64,000 bases of DNA from Borovskyia barvae (Eukaryota; Euglenozoa; Kinetoplastea; Trypanosomatida; Trypanosomatidae): contig JASAOM010001016.1 of the NCBI GenBank assembly GCA_030849085.1, positions 1 through 64,000 of the forward strand, written 5' to 3'. The notes beneath the pieces were generated by a model. It worked only from the letters and a program-made list of their open reading frames with translations. It had not been told where the DNA came from and did no database searches. The position numbers and the translations under genes are program-made. Shown here piece by piece: positions 50,068 to 60,652 of the stretch. The stretch's first letter is position 1. Every line of letters starts with the position of its first letter.

Positions 50068-53000
50068 TCACAGCGCCAGCTTCGGCACCGACGTTACACC
50101 TCGCCCGTCCGCTTCTTCGTCGGAGTCGAGCGTCTCGTCCTCGCGGTACCTCTTGCGAAGCGCCTCGCCAAAGCTATCGCTGCGCACCACTGGTATCGTC
50201 TCATCATGGTGGCCTTCATCCAGAAGGGAGCGCACAGAGATGGAAGCCTCACGGCAGTCTACCATGGTGGCACCGGCGTCGCCCAAAACTTCCCTCTCAG
50301 TCATCTCCCTAAAGTGAGCGCTGGGGGGCTCTACGAATGGATCGATGGAGCCGCTGAAGACCGGCTTGGCTACGGCACCGCCCCAGTCGGGAAGCGCCCG
50401 AGCCACAAAGTGGGGGAACGACGGCGTCCGCTCCGTCGGCGGGGCCGCAGCCTTCAGCACGCCGTCTCCGACTGGCGACGCTGCGGCGGTGCTACGCCCG
50501 TCCTCGCTGGAGGGTGCGCTCGGCATGGCGCTGGGCATCTGCGGCCGAGGAGGTGGAGGAGGGGAGATGGCGGCAGAGCGGCCAGCGCTCACTCGCAGCT
50601 CCTCCGGTGTAGATCCCGCGGCGGCCGTGAGCACGGCCGTGTCCTTGACGTGCACGGCTGCAGCCGTCCGCCCCACAGGGACGGTCGCTCGAGGCGGTGT
50701 CACCGCCTGCGATGCTCCGAGCAGTGCGTCGGCGCCAGCTGCGGAGGGGAATGGGGTGGCGGTGTGGCGAGCTGCAGCACCAACGAGTGGCAGGCGGGAC
50801 TGATGGAGGTGGTGCGAGGAGGGGGGCGGGGGCGGGGAAGCGGGGGCTGGCGCCGGAGAGCCCAACAGAGTCGGTGTAGACGGGACGCCCGGCCGTGCCG
50901 TCGGCGCTGCGAACGGGTTGGCAACCTTCCGAGCAGGCACCGACGCTTCTCCCGCCTCACTCGTTGGCGTGGACGTGACCGCAGTCTTCAGCGTGGCCGA
51001 TGGGGAAGATGGCGCAGCCCCGACGTCCTTCGCAAAGGAAACGCGTCGCCGAACCGGCGCAGGCGGCGCGAGTGTGTCCACGGTGGTAGCGGTGTACGTA
51101 TCCGAACGCGGTGTTGTGGGTGGGGATGTAGCTGTGGCTGGGACGTGGATAGGACTGTCTCGCTTGCCACTCTCCGCGGCCTCGCCACCGGGCACCCCTT
51201 CAAGGTTGTTCGATTCGGCGGTTGCCGGTACTGCGGCGGCACCGTTCGCAGCGATCTCGCTCTTCTCCTGCTGAGAAATCGGCTTGAGCAGTCGCTGAAG
51301 GAGTTCGTTCTTCTTTTGATCCGTCAGAAGGGCCTCCCGCATCGGCAGGGCACACTTGCGCTTCTGCTTGGTGGATACCCGCATCTCGTACAGCGCCATC
51401 AGCTTCGGCACCAGTTTCCCATAGCCTTGCGCGTTGGCCTTCTTTGCGCACTGGACGACGCGGTCGTGGATCTCCATCAACATCGCCAGCTCCACCGCCC
51501 GCGTCGTTTGCTGCTCCTTCAGCGCCACATCGAAAAAGTGGAGCAGGTGGGCGTCGTGCACCGCATCGTACTGGGCGATGGTGGAGCTGTAAAAGGTGCC
51601 GCGCCGCTTCAGTTCGTCACTGCGCAACTGCTGGCGCAACACCCTATCCCACCGCCCCAGCCCCTCCTCCGTCATTGACCGCGTGAGTGGAAGAAAGAGA
51701 GGGACGTGCTCCGTCAGCAACCCACTGGCCACTGCTGCCGGATACGCCACATCATCGCGCGCGTAGCGATACGCAAGGAGGGCGTTCTCGCTGATGCCGT
51801 ACACCCACAAGGCGTAGGACTGATCGACGACCGCACGCGGGTCGTACACGGGGACCCAGGTGCCGCCCCAGCTTTCGGTAAACATGCGCACAACGCCGGC
51901 CGTATCCACGACGTGCAGAAATCCATCTTCGGACCAGCCGAGCCACTGCAGCTGGTGCGCCGAGCCATCTGGAAGTTCCGTCAGGGGGACCGTGCGTGGG
52001 GCCAGCGCGGCCGCCCTGGCGCCGACGTCCATCACCTCCATCTGCAGCTCGCCGGTGCCTGCCAACGTCATAAGGACAAGAGGATCAAAATCGGCTTTGA
52101 AGCTCCGCATGAGGGTGCGGGAGGAGGTCCCCACCATCGTGACAATACGCTGGCACTTGCTGAGCACCGCCAACTCGAGGCCGGTGAGAGAGAAAATGCG
52201 GAGGTAATGACTCGTTGCCACCGCCACGAAACGGATGCCAGCGGCCATGCAGCGGACTGCCTCACCGGGAGACAGCGGCACACGCCACTCCGACTGAGCC
52301 CCAAGTGCCGTAAAAGCATGATAAAAGATGGATAGCCGAGGCACTTCATCCACGCTACCTTGAACCTCCGTTGGGTCGGCTGGGGCAACAGCAAAGCAGG
52401 CACCGACCGGGCTCAGCGCCCCCATCAGAACGGTGTCCCGCAGCGGCACTCGAACGGCTGGATACGAAATGTCGTGGAAGTGTACAGTAGTGCCCTCACG
52501 ATGGTACAAGATGTACCCCACCGAGTTGTAGGCCAGGTAGCAGCTGCCCTCCTTCCCCATCGGAGTAGCGCCGACCTGGAACGAGTAGTCATGCAGCACC
52601 GACGCGCGACTAGCCAGCAGCTGAGGGTGCCCCGATCGCCTAGCAAGGACCTTGGCGCCCTCCTCCTCCTCCTCTCCTTCCTCGCTCTGGGCGTGGCCTT
52701 GCACCGACGCATCATCATCCTCATCGACATCCTCGAACGCGTCCCCTCGGTTCTGCGCAATGTACCCTCCACGTGCGCGAGGAGCGTGGGTGGCGTCACT
52801 CCCACGATCAGCGAAACCCCCTTCCTCGTCATCATCATCGTCGTCGGTGGAGGCCTCCTCAGCCTCGTCATCCAGAAAGCGACTTCGCACTCGTTGCCGC
52901 TCCATTTCTCGCTCCGCCTGCGCCAGTGCAGCGGCTTGATCCCCAGCCCGCCAGCGGGAGGACCGCTCCACATCATTCGCGTGCACAGAGGCCCCACTTC

Positions 53001-54453
53001 GCTGGAGGTCTTCGACTACCTCTTCGAAATTTTCGGGTGCGACGCCGCTCTCCGACGACGACGAAATTGCCGAAGAAGACACAGTGGCGGAAGTAGTCGA
53101 GGAGTCGACGGAGGAAACCGAAGCTGTGTCATCGTCACTGCCATCATCCAAGAAGCTGTCGTCGCGGGCGTCGCCCGTGACTATTCCACGCGCCCCAGCC
53201 CGCGTCTTTACACCGCCGTGGCGGTGGCGACGGCGTGAAGAACCGGCGCGTCGCGCTTTGTCTGCCGCTGCGCCACCGCCACGCCGGCCCGAAACAGCGC
53301 CTTCATCCGCGTCGACACCGTTCGTCGCGGCGGTGGCAGCGATGCTCTCTACCGCCGCATCTGATCGCAACTTTGGTGCCTTCAGGGACACCTTGCGAAG
53401 CAGCGAGATGCGGCCGTCTGCGAGGCCCACCACCACATCACCACTGACCGAGTTGACCTGCACGTCCGTGATGGCAGCTACAGCGGCACGGCCCTCTTCC
53501 GCCCCTGCAGCCAACGTGCCGTACCGCTCCGATGCGTGACGCGACATGGCCAACGTTTTCGTCTCGACCTTCCCGACGTAAAGCCCCTCACGCGATACGA
53601 GGAGGCAGGCCAGCCGCGTCTTGGAGATTCGATATGCCAGGGCAGCGACAAGGTCGATAACCTGTCGGTCCTGCAGCCCACCGATGGCGCGCATGCGGGG
53701 CAGCGACGTTGCCCCCGCCGTTCGGTCCTCCTCGAGCTCGTACACCTCCACCTCTGCGGAAGTGGGCACCATCAGCAGGAGACGCCCGGTGGAGGAGGCG
53801 GTGGCGGTAGTAGTATCACACCACGTCATGCGATACCGCACCGTGTCGTCCCTCCGCGCGGTGGAGGAAAGGACCGAGTGAAAGATAAACTTTATTTTTC
53901 TTGCGGCAGTCGAGGCCGTCTCGGCTGCATTGGGGGCTGCGCTGGAGGAGTTCACGACGCCGACGTCGCCAGAGGCGCTCGCCATGGCGAGGTACGTGCC
54001 ACACGGAGAGATGGCCAGTGACACGATGGGGAAGGGAACGAGCAGAGGAATGGTGTGGATCTGGAACTTCGCTTGAGACATGTCCAAGCAACGGAGCGAG
54101 TCCCCTGCGATGTACAGGCGCCGCCGCGCCGCATCGAGTTGCAGGCAGCGCACCTCGCCCGTCACCTGGCAGATCGCGCGCGAGACGAGGGTAGTCGAAT
54201 CGAAGATGTTCTCGTGCAGAATGATTCTGCCATCACGGCCACAGCTGATGGCGAGGGCGAGCGCCTCTGCGAGCACCACGTCCGTCACCGCGGCCTCGTG
54301 ACATCGAAAGGACCACAGAGCAGCGGCGGCTGCGGACCACATTACCGTGGAGAAGAGCGACACAGTTCCGTCCGCGCCGCCGGAGAAGATGTGACGGCCG
54401 TCAATGCTAACGCGTGTAGCGCCGTGCGTGTGCGCATCGCGAAGGGCCAGCAT
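50068..54453 (-). CDS. CTF4: CTF4/AND-1 (WDHD1) replisome scaffold
   Basis: The protein is 1461 aa from ATG 54451-54453; the only upstream in-frame start is TTG. The N-terminal WD40 propeller (about 1-380) contains RVSIDGRHIFSGGADGTV, AISCGRDGRIIL and SLAISPCGTYLAMASASGDV. An acidic low-complexity linker follows (about 430-600, with TDDDDDDEEGG near 534). The second (SepB-type) propeller spans about 620-880: VHFHDISYPAVR, PRLSIFYHAF, WLGWSEDGFLHVVDTAGVV and SWGGTWVPVYD align with the WDHD1/Ctf4 SepB block. A helical segment (about 940-1050) matches the C-terminal helices that bind CMG-linked partners. The last 400 residues are Pro/Ala-rich and disordered; no HMG box is seen. CTF4 trimers couple the CMG helicase to polymerase alpha and other factors. 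Confidence 0.88.
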   Translation of the reverse strand: MLALRDAHTHGATRVSIDGRHIFSGGADGTVSLFSTVMWSAAAAALWSFRCHEAAVTDVVLAEALALAISCGRDGRIILHENIFDSTTLVSRAICQVTGEVRCLQLDAARRRLYIAGDSLRCLDMSQAKFQIHTIPLLVPFPIVSLAISPCGTYLAMASASGDVGVVNSSSAAPNAAETASTAARKIKFIFHSVLSSTARRDDTVRYRMTWCDTTTATASSTGRLLLMVPTSAEVEVYELEEDRTAGATSLPRMRAIGGLQDRQVIDLVAALAYRISKTRLACLLVSREGLYVGKVETKTLAMSRHASERYGTLAAGAEEGRAAVAAITDVQVNSVSGDVVVGLADGRISLLRKVSLKAPKLRSDAAVESIAATAATNGVDADEGAVSGRRGGGAAADKARRAGSSRRRHRHGGVKTRAGARGIVTGDARDDSFLDDGSDDDTASVSSVDSSTTSATVSSSAISSSSESGVAPENFEEVVEDLQRSGASVHANDVERSSRWRAGDQAAALAQAEREMERQRVRSRFLDDEAEEASTDDDDDDEEGGFADRGSDATHAPRARGGYIAQNRGDAFEDVDEDDDASVQGHAQSEEGEEEEEGAKVLARRSGHPQLLASRASVLHDYSFQVGATPMGKEGSCYLAYNSVGYILYHREGTTVHFHDISYPAVRVPLRDTVLMGALSPVGACFAVAPADPTEVQGSVDEVPRLSIFYHAFTALGAQSEWRVPLSPGEAVRCMAAGIRFVAVATSHYLRIFSLTGLELAVLSKCQRIVTMVGTSSRTLMRSFKADFDPLVLMTLAGTGELQMEVMDVGARAAALAPRTVPLTELPDGSAHQLQWLGWSEDGFLHVVDTAGVVRMFTESWGGTWVPVYDPRAVVDQSYALWVYGISENALLAYRYARDDVAYPAAVASGLLTEHVPLFLPLTRSMTEEGLGRWDRVLRQQLRSDELKRRGTFYSSTIAQYDAVHDAHLLHFFDVALKEQQTTRAVELAMLMEIHDRVVQCAKKANAQGYGKLVPKLMALYEMRVSTKQKRKCALPMREALLTDQKKNELLQRLLKPISQQEKSEIAANGAAAVPATAESNNLEGVPGGEAAESGKRDSPIHVPATATSPPTTPRSDTYTATTVDTLAPPAPVRRRVSFAKDVGAAPSSPSATLKTAVTSTPTSEAGEASVPARKVANPFAAPTARPGVPSTPTLLGSPAPAPASPPPPPSSHHLHQSRLPLVGAAARHTATPFPSAAGADALLGASQAVTPPRATVPVGRTAAAVHVKDTAVLTAAAGSTPEELRVSAGRSAAISPPPPPRPQMPSAMPSAPSSEDGRSTAAASPVGDGVLKAAAPPTERTPSFPHFVARALPDWGGAVAKPVFSGSIDPFVEPPSAHFREMTEREVLGDAGATMVDCREASISVRSLLDEGHHDETIPVVRSDSFGEALRKRYREDETLDSDEEADGRGVTSVPKLAL

Positions 54454-54473
54454 GATCGGCAAAGAAAGAAATA

Positions 54474-54505
54474 CTTTAACAAAGGGGAGGGGAACGCAGA
54501 ACAGA
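54474..54505 (-). promoter_or_regulatory. Polypyrimidine tract and trans-splice acceptor for CTF4
   Basis: A pyrimidine-rich stretch on the minus strand (about 54481-54500) precedes an AG at 54474-54475; the 5' UTR would be 20 nt. Confidence 0.5.
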
Positions 54506-55949
54506 AAAGCAGAGACCGTATCTCAAAACGGGCAAAGCTCAGCACAAACACTGTGCTCTATGATCGATCTGTACGCAACAGACGTACTTCTATGTGAGAT
54601 GAGCAAAAAAGGAAAAAGAAAGGGGAGGAAAGGTGTGGATACGCCTTCTCCCTTGTCAGCCCCCTCGAGGCGTGTCCGTCGTTTCCTTTGCTCCTCCACG
54701 CTCTTTTCTCGTTCTCCTCCTCCTCCTTTTGCGTCGCCCCCTCCCCGTGTCTGCCGTTGGTTGTCACGGTAGGTGAAGTACGCAGCCTCCCCAAAAAGAA
54801 GAGCTACAGGAAAAAGCGATGCACTTCCTCTGAAGCAGGGGACGGGGGAGGACGATGGTGTAGGAGGGCCGTGGAAAAGAAGGAGAAGGCGGTGTCTGTG
54901 TGAACCGAAGCGCAACCCAAGAAGAAAGATATGGCGGTGAAGAAAGGCAGGGATGAAAGATAATGAAGCCAAGGGGGAGGAGGGAAGTGCGAAGAGCATG
55001 CAAGGCCGTCTCTTGCGACATAGGGAGAGGAAGGGGGAAGGAAGGCAATGAAAAGAGACTACCACCAAAAATGTGAGCACCCCAAAAGCGAACAGGTACG
55101 CACAGACGCAGACGAAAGAGAGAGAGAGGGGAGGGGGGGGGCAGGGAGCGCGTCTTCGTTTCCAAAACAGGGGGAACACACAAGAGCGTCACTGCATATA
55201 TGTATATAGACACGCGCGTCGACATAGTAGAACACCAAAACAGCACATGATCTCACAGAACTTCGAATAACATTGATAATAGAGGATGCGTGACGCCCAG
55301 CACCACCACCGCCCGCATCCCTTCGAATTTTCATTCAGTATTTCTTGTTGTTGGGGCTTTTTTTGCCGTTCGGCCCTTTTCTCTTCTGTTTTTCCCCCTC
55401 GCCCTCTTTTGTCGGTCCTCTCGACGGAGCTTCCTTCCCTCCCTCCCCTCCCCTCCTTCGCCAACGAAGCGAGCGACGATGACATACGCCCCCACGCCAT
55501 CGCCCCCTTTTTCGGAGTGTGCGGATGCTCAGAAGTACAAAAAAAGACGAGAAGAGAGCAGCACTGGCGTGTGTGGCATGCCTTCTCCTGTTTGAAGCTC
55601 GAGTCTTGCGTTTACCTGTCGGTTTTTTCTGTGCACCTATGCGCGCATGTGTCTTCATGCGCAAAGAAAGTCGGAGAGAGTGTCTATACTGGGGGAGAAA
55701 TGAGGGACTGTCGGTCGCTCTTTTTTTTTTCACGTTCCAAAAAGGCGATGAAAGGCCGTATGCCGTGGTCGCCACCAACGCTGGTGTGGCCCCCCCCACT
55801 CCTCCCAAGGCCCTCCCCCAGACCCATCCATCTCCTCCCACCCCCCTTCCCCCTTCCAAAAATGAAAAAAGAAAGGAGTCTATACGGATCACAACGTTAA
55901 AAAAATGCACTCAAGGAGCACAACAACGAGCCACACCCATATGCAAAAG

Positions 55950-55977
55950 TATATATATATATGTGTGTGTGTGTGTG
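55950..55977. repeat. (TA)n-(GT)n microsatellite
   Basis: TA units (55950-55962) run into GT units (to 55977), in the presumed 3' UTR about 185-215 nt downstream of the stop codon at 56163. Confidence 0.9.
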
Positions 55978-56162
55978 CACATCCGCCTTGCATACAACGA
56001 AGAAACTTCGATCGAAAAGGAGGCAGGAGGGAGAGAAGGAGACAAGGGAAGCGGGCTCTGCGCTCACCTTGCAAAGGGGAAGACGATGAAAGGCCCAGGT
56101 TTGAGTCCTCACTGCCGAGCGAGTCTTCTTGTTCGGTTCAGTTATGTGCCCTTCCCCAGGCA

Positions 56163-59018
56163 TTACCCTTTCCGCTGGCGCGTACGTTGCAGGGCCTCTC
56201 GCACGTGATCGAGTGTGGCGGAGATGTCGTCGCTGTTTGTTGAAACCGACCACGACGTTGTGGCCGCTTCGTTGTTTCGGGCAGACTGCATCGTCGTCGG
56301 CACATCCTCAAGGCATTCCCCCCGTGGCTGCGGTGGCGCTGTTGAGCGCGGAGCAGCGTGTGAGGTCAACGCGGGGGGTTGGGGTGACGATAGCGAGCAG
56401 TCGGGAAGGGAGGCACCCTCGCTTGGTGGTGCCTGTGGTGGCTGAACCTGCACAGCGGCAGAAAAGAAGGGAGGAGGAGAAGAGGCTGGCAATGGGGGCT
56501 GGGCAGCGTCGGGGGCGCCCGCTCCTCCCGTGGCCACAGCGTCTTGCATACGGCGCAGCTGCTGCATGGCCTCCGCGTACTGCCGGCGCATCTCCGCCAG
56601 CGCCTCTCGCAGCTGCACCACCTCGTCGATCTGTCCAGGGGCTCTCTCAACGTCTGCCGTCGGTGCGTTGCTGACAGCCGCGGAGCTGTCCAACGTCAGC
56701 GACGATCTTGCCGGGGCAGCCATCGAGGTAACAGGCCTCGTTTGAGGAGGAAGCGGAGCCGTGTCGTGGATAGTCGCTGCGCTGACGAGCAAGGCAACCC
56801 CCATGGAGGGGCTACCCTGAGGAGGAGGAGGAGAATGCGCTACTTCCCTTTTTGCGGCTGCCGAAGGTGTCGTCACGGTGCAGTCGGCCTGGGAGGCCGC
56901 CACCAGCCCAGGCTTCCTCGAAGCAGTCTCCGCCTTCGAAGCGTCGGCGTCCCCATTGGAGACGGGAACTTCGGCCGAACTCGCCTGAAAGGATCGCGGC
57001 GTCCACTCCGCCGAGGTGGAGGAGACGGAGTCTGCCATCGCCGCCATCGGTGTGGTGCCCGCCGAGGCCGCGCCAACGTTGTAGAGGTGAGCTGCAGTGT
57101 CTTTGTTCGTCGGGGCGTCGTCGCCGTGGGCGAGGGGGGAAACCGGTGAAGACGCTGCGTAGAGGCGGCGCGGGAGAGACGTTGCAGCGCTATCCTCGAC
57201 GGCGGCCGCGGTGACGTCGTCCCAGTCCGTTTGGGTGCCGGCAATGATGCGCAAGCGTCGCCGTTGCTGTGAACAGCCCTCCACGGTGGAGGAACAGTCC
57301 CCAAGACCTTCCAGAGAGGATTCTACCGATGCGGCGAGGGTGCTGTTGGCCAGGCTGGCGGGCGCGGAACTGTGGCGCGGCGTTGTACGGCGTCTCGGCT
57401 GCATGTGGAAAGCGTCGCTGTTGCCGTTGAGCGGGGTGGCACACCGACTGCCCGGCAGGGACGGTGGCAAATCCACCCACACGGCCGCCATCAAGTTCGA
57501 GGGCGTGCCGACGTGTGAGCGTGGGTGAAGAGCAGAGCGGCGCACCGATGACGGCATGGAGTGTACGGAGGAGGCCACCGATGGCGTGCGCTCCAGTGCT
57601 CGATCAGCTGACGAGGGGCGTAGCTGCCCTGGCGAGGCGCTTACGAACCCCCCGTTGCCGCCCCTGATCACCCCCGTTGGGGACTGCGACAGTTGCATGA
57701 AGAAAGGGTGGAGGCCAAACCCAGCAGCTGGCACTGGTGGCGTGCCGGCCGTAAAGGAAAGGGACCGCTGTAGGGCGGAGCGCCGCATCGGCACCGGGGG
57801 TCCGAATGCAGTGCTGCTAGCGGTGCCCCGCAGCGAAGATGAGGGCGTGCCTCTGTCAGGAGTGAGTGCAGTTGAAACAGCCCCAAGACCTCCACCGCCG
57901 CCGTGCGAACATGGGACGCGCGCCGACCACCCAGCCGAGCCGCTGTCGCCGCCTCGCCCCGACGACGTGTTCGACGTGCGGCTTTGTGCCGATGAAGATC
58001 GCCTCGGATGCGGTGGCGGGAGCGGCGGGGGAGGCGTGACGTCGGACGCAATCGTCGTCAGCAGAGGCGATGTGATAGACCACGGCGACTGAAAGACGGA
58101 GGCGATCGGCACGGAAACTGCCCTGTCGCTAAGCTCGACCGCCGTCCCACGCGGCCGCCAAGAGGAGGGCGACGTGTTGAAGGGGACGTCCTCTCGCGAT
58201 TCGCTTGCGTTGGGCAGGCATTGGTAGGGATGCACCGCATTTGTTTGCGCCACGCTGTCCTCAGCCGCACTCAGGCAAGGCGTCACTGCCATATCAGAAG
58301 ACCTCCACCATGGATAGATGGTCGGCAGGGTTGACACGGCCCCTATCGCGCGCCCTTCATCCCCTGCCCTACCCACCGCCAAGACTCGCGTGAACCTTGT
58401 CAGCTCCGACACCTGCCGTCGTCTTCCCACACCCCCTCGTGGAAGGCCCTGATGCGGCTCATCTTGCACGTCGAAGTTTGCGTCGGACGAGTATACAGTG
58501 GAGCAGCTATGCGGATGATGATGCTGCCGATGTTGCAGCGGTTGTGGGCGGTTGCGGTGCCGGTGCCGCGCCGTTCTGGCTTCGGGGTCGTCAGCCGCAG
58601 CGTCGTCGCATGAGTCCAGCGTGGTGGTGGAAAAGGACGACGTCGAGGGGGACAAATGCGAGTGGTACGTTGGCGACAGTATCGTGGACGATCGCGGTGA
58701 CGGCGCCGAGGAGGATAAGCTGGACGAGGATACATCGGTCGAATGGGATGCCGCCTTGTCAGCGATGGGGCCTTCCAGTACTGCATGTAGCGAGGCCTCT
58801 TCATGTGCCGTAACAACCCCGAGCGACGATGACGGCAAACGCTTCTCATCGCCAATACCCGTCGATGCAGCGGCCCCGACCCGTGCCACAGCGGTTTCTT
58901 CCGTGGGCACGGGGGAAACCACCACCGCGGCGACCACCTCGGGGGGAGACTCGCCGTTCACCGCCGGCAGCGGGCCCGCCGCCGTCGCCGTCACCTCAGC
59001 TTGATATGGGTGCTCCAT
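56163..59018 (-). CDS. Large Ser/Pro/Thr-rich hypothetical protein with C-terminal coiled coil
   Basis: The protein is 951 aa from ATG 59016-59018. Most of it is low-complexity, rich in Ser, Pro, Thr and Ala. A well-formed coiled coil lies at about 797-828 (DEVVQLREALAEMRRQYAEA), and the last 20 residues (SATLDHVREALQRTRQRKG) are helical and basic. No recognised domain is present. The open frame spans 2.9 kb on the gene strand, which supports coding. A scaffold or cytoskeletal role is possible from the architecture but not shown. Confidence 0.7.
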   Translation of the reverse strand: MEHPYQAEVTATAAGPLPAVNGESPPEVVAAVVVSPVPTEETAVARVGAAASTGIGDEKRLPSSSLGVVTAHEEASLHAVLEGPIADKAASHSTDVSSSSLSSSAPSPRSSTILSPTYHSHLSPSTSSFSTTTLDSCDDAAADDPEARTARHRHRNRPQPLQHRQHHHPHSCSTVYSSDANFDVQDEPHQGLPRGGVGRRRQVSELTRFTRVLAVGRAGDEGRAIGAVSTLPTIYPWWRSSDMAVTPCLSAAEDSVAQTNAVHPYQCLPNASESREDVPFNTSPSSWRPRGTAVELSDRAVSVPIASVFQSPWSITSPLLTTIASDVTPPPPLPPPHPRRSSSAQSRTSNTSSGRGGDSGSAGWSARVPCSHGGGGGLGAVSTALTPDRGTPSSSLRGTASSTAFGPPVPMRRSALQRSLSFTAGTPPVPAAGFGLHPFFMQLSQSPTGVIRGGNGGFVSASPGQLRPSSADRALERTPSVASSVHSMPSSVRRSALHPRSHVGTPSNLMAAVWVDLPPSLPGSRCATPLNGNSDAFHMQPRRRTTPRHSSAPASLANSTLAASVESSLEGLGDCSSTVEGCSQQRRRLRIIAGTQTDWDDVTAAAVEDSAATSLPRRLYAASSPVSPLAHGDDAPTNKDTAAHLYNVGAASAGTTPMAAMADSVSSTSAEWTPRSFQASSAEVPVSNGDADASKAETASRKPGLVAASQADCTVTTPSAAAKREVAHSPPPPQGSPSMGVALLVSAATIHDTAPLPPQTRPVTSMAAPARSSLTLDSSAAVSNAPTADVERAPGQIDEVVQLREALAEMRRQYAEAMQQLRRMQDAVATGGAGAPDAAQPPLPASSPPPFFSAAVQVQPPQAPPSEGASLPDCSLSSPQPPALTSHAAPRSTAPPQPRGECLEDVPTTMQSARNNEAATTSWSVSTNSDDISATLDHVREALQRTRQRKG

Positions 59019-59030
59019 CGGCGAACGGCT

Positions 59031-59080
59031 CTCACCCGAAGCGCCGGAGAGGAAGCAGCAACGAGGAAGAGGGAAAGAGA
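59031..59080 (-). promoter_or_regulatory. Polypyrimidine tract and trans-splice acceptor for the 951-aa gene
   Basis: A C/T-rich stretch on the minus strand (about 59047-59080) reaches an AG at 59031-59032, giving a 5' UTR of about 12 nt. Confidence 0.5.
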
Positions 59081-59677
59081 AGTGGCGTATAGATAGATAG
59101 ATAGAGAGATAAGTTTAAAGAAGCGAGTATTCATTTCCGGATGGCTGCGTCTCTCCCGTGACCTCAGCACCGGCTGTGTATCCCCTCCTGCCAAAAATTT
59201 CGGTGTCCCCCTCAACCCCTTCCTTTTCCTCGCAGCTCCTCCTCCCGCACCGTTAGCCCACGCAGAGAAGAAAGAGAAAGAGAGAGAGAGAGAGAGACGA
59301 AGGAGAAACTCTGAGGGGAAGATGCGTTTAAAATGCGCTTTTTAATGGATGTCAGATGCGTCTCCATAGAGAGGCGGACGTGTGTGTATGCGTGTGTAGG
59401 TGTGTGTATGTGCCACTCAGAAGAAAAAAAGCAAAGCGAGAGGGGATGAGGACAGCAAAGTAGAGCGAGGCAGAGTATAAATAAATATATATGGATAGAG
59501 AGAGAGAGAGAACGAGGATAGGGAAGGAGAAGAACGTCTGCTCAGTCGCGAATATCGCCCGCGTAAGAGGAGAGCGATCATTTCATAAAAAAAGGTGCTT
59601 CCTTCGGACAGCGTTGGGAGAAGGAAGATGGGGGAGTTCCTGAAGGAGGTGGTTGGATGAACCCCATCATACTCAAA

Positions 59678-59695
59678 ATATATATATATATATAA
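59678..59695. repeat. (TA)n microsatellite
   Basis: About 9 TA units. Confidence 0.9.
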
Positions 59696-59839
59696 TGAAA
59701 GAGAGGAGAGGACCCCCAAAAAAAAAAAATGAGAGGTGCCAGAAGAAAAAGAGCAGGGAATGGGAGTGAGAGGGGGAAAGTGGCAGACGGAGCTCGGCGC
59801 AAGAGAATTCTTTTCTCTGTTGCAAGACGCTCTCCTCCC

Positions 59840-59858
59840 CACACACACACACACACAC
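59840..59858. repeat. (AC)n microsatellite
   Basis: About 9 AC units. Confidence 0.9.
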
Positions 59859-60393
59859 ATGTATCTGTTCACGTTTCTTTTCGTGTGCGCCTCTCACACA
59901 TGGTTTTTTTTGATGTTGATAACGAAAGAGAGAGTCATACTAGCATCATCTCTCCTCCCTCCCTCCCGCCCACCCGCCCACCCGCCTCTCTATCTTATTC
60001 TCCTTTCATCAATCAAGGCTACAGCGCGTTTCGACGCTCCCGGCAATCCCCTCCACTTCACACTATTTTGCTTTCTCTCTCTCTCCCGTTTCGAGGAGCT
60101 TCTGCACACTTTTAGCGGTTTTTTCTTTCTGCTTCTGCGTTAGTGGTGGCTGTCTGTGTGTTTGAAGGAAGCGGGAGATGCTACGATGAGGGCCACTTCC
60201 TATGGGTGGGTACCACCACCACCACCGTCCTCCTTCGTTGCTTCTTCCTTCTCCCGCGTGCCCCATGTCGAGAACACAACGTCAAACGGAGAGCACTGCA
60301 CACTTTTACAGAGGGGGGAGAGAGGGCGGGGGGGAAGGAGGGAAGGAAGTTGAATACAAAGAGGGGGCGGGGAGAGTCCGTGGACCGCTCTTC

Positions 60394-60421
60394 ATATATA
60401 TATATATATATATATATATAA
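60394..60421. repeat. (TA)n microsatellite
   Basis: About 14 TA units followed by GA-rich DNA (60424-60440). Confidence 0.95.
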
Positions 60422-60560
60422 GGAGAGAGAGAGAAGGAGAGTAGCGGCAGGGTTCATGCATGCGCTACACGCGCACACACAATCACAAATAAAAAGGTTG
60501 CCGAAAGCGAACACAGATGATCGTCATCATCCACTCCACCGATCATACGGTGCATATAAA

Positions 60561-60652
60561 TATCTATATAGATAGATAGATAGAGAGAGAGATAGAGAGA
60601 TAGATATACGTATAGAGAGAGAGCGAGAGAAAGTAACAGAGATAGATCGATC
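60561..60652. repeat. (GATA)n/(GA)n compound repeat
   Basis: GATA units alternate with GA runs and two short TATA/TATACG interruptions, about 90 bp in all. Confidence 0.9.

Larger units (their letters stand above)
54454..56162. other. Intergenic region with TA/GT microsatellite
   Basis: This is the 3' UTR of the 951-aa gene and the 5' region of CTF4. It holds a TA-GT array at 55950-55977 and a short TA stretch near 55195-55208. A 218-codon minus frame (54523-55179) is mostly low-complexity and is not called. Confidence 0.55.

Noticed and set aside
49750-51678. 642-codon plus-strand open frame
   Set aside because: It overlaps CTF4 in antisense; the long frame is explained by the GC-rich, Ala/Pro-rich coding sequence on the other strand.
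54523-55179. 218-codon minus-strand open frame upstream of CTF4
   Set aside because: Hydrophobic low-complexity translation of CT-rich DNA; it lies in the 5' region of CTF4 across its acceptor zone.
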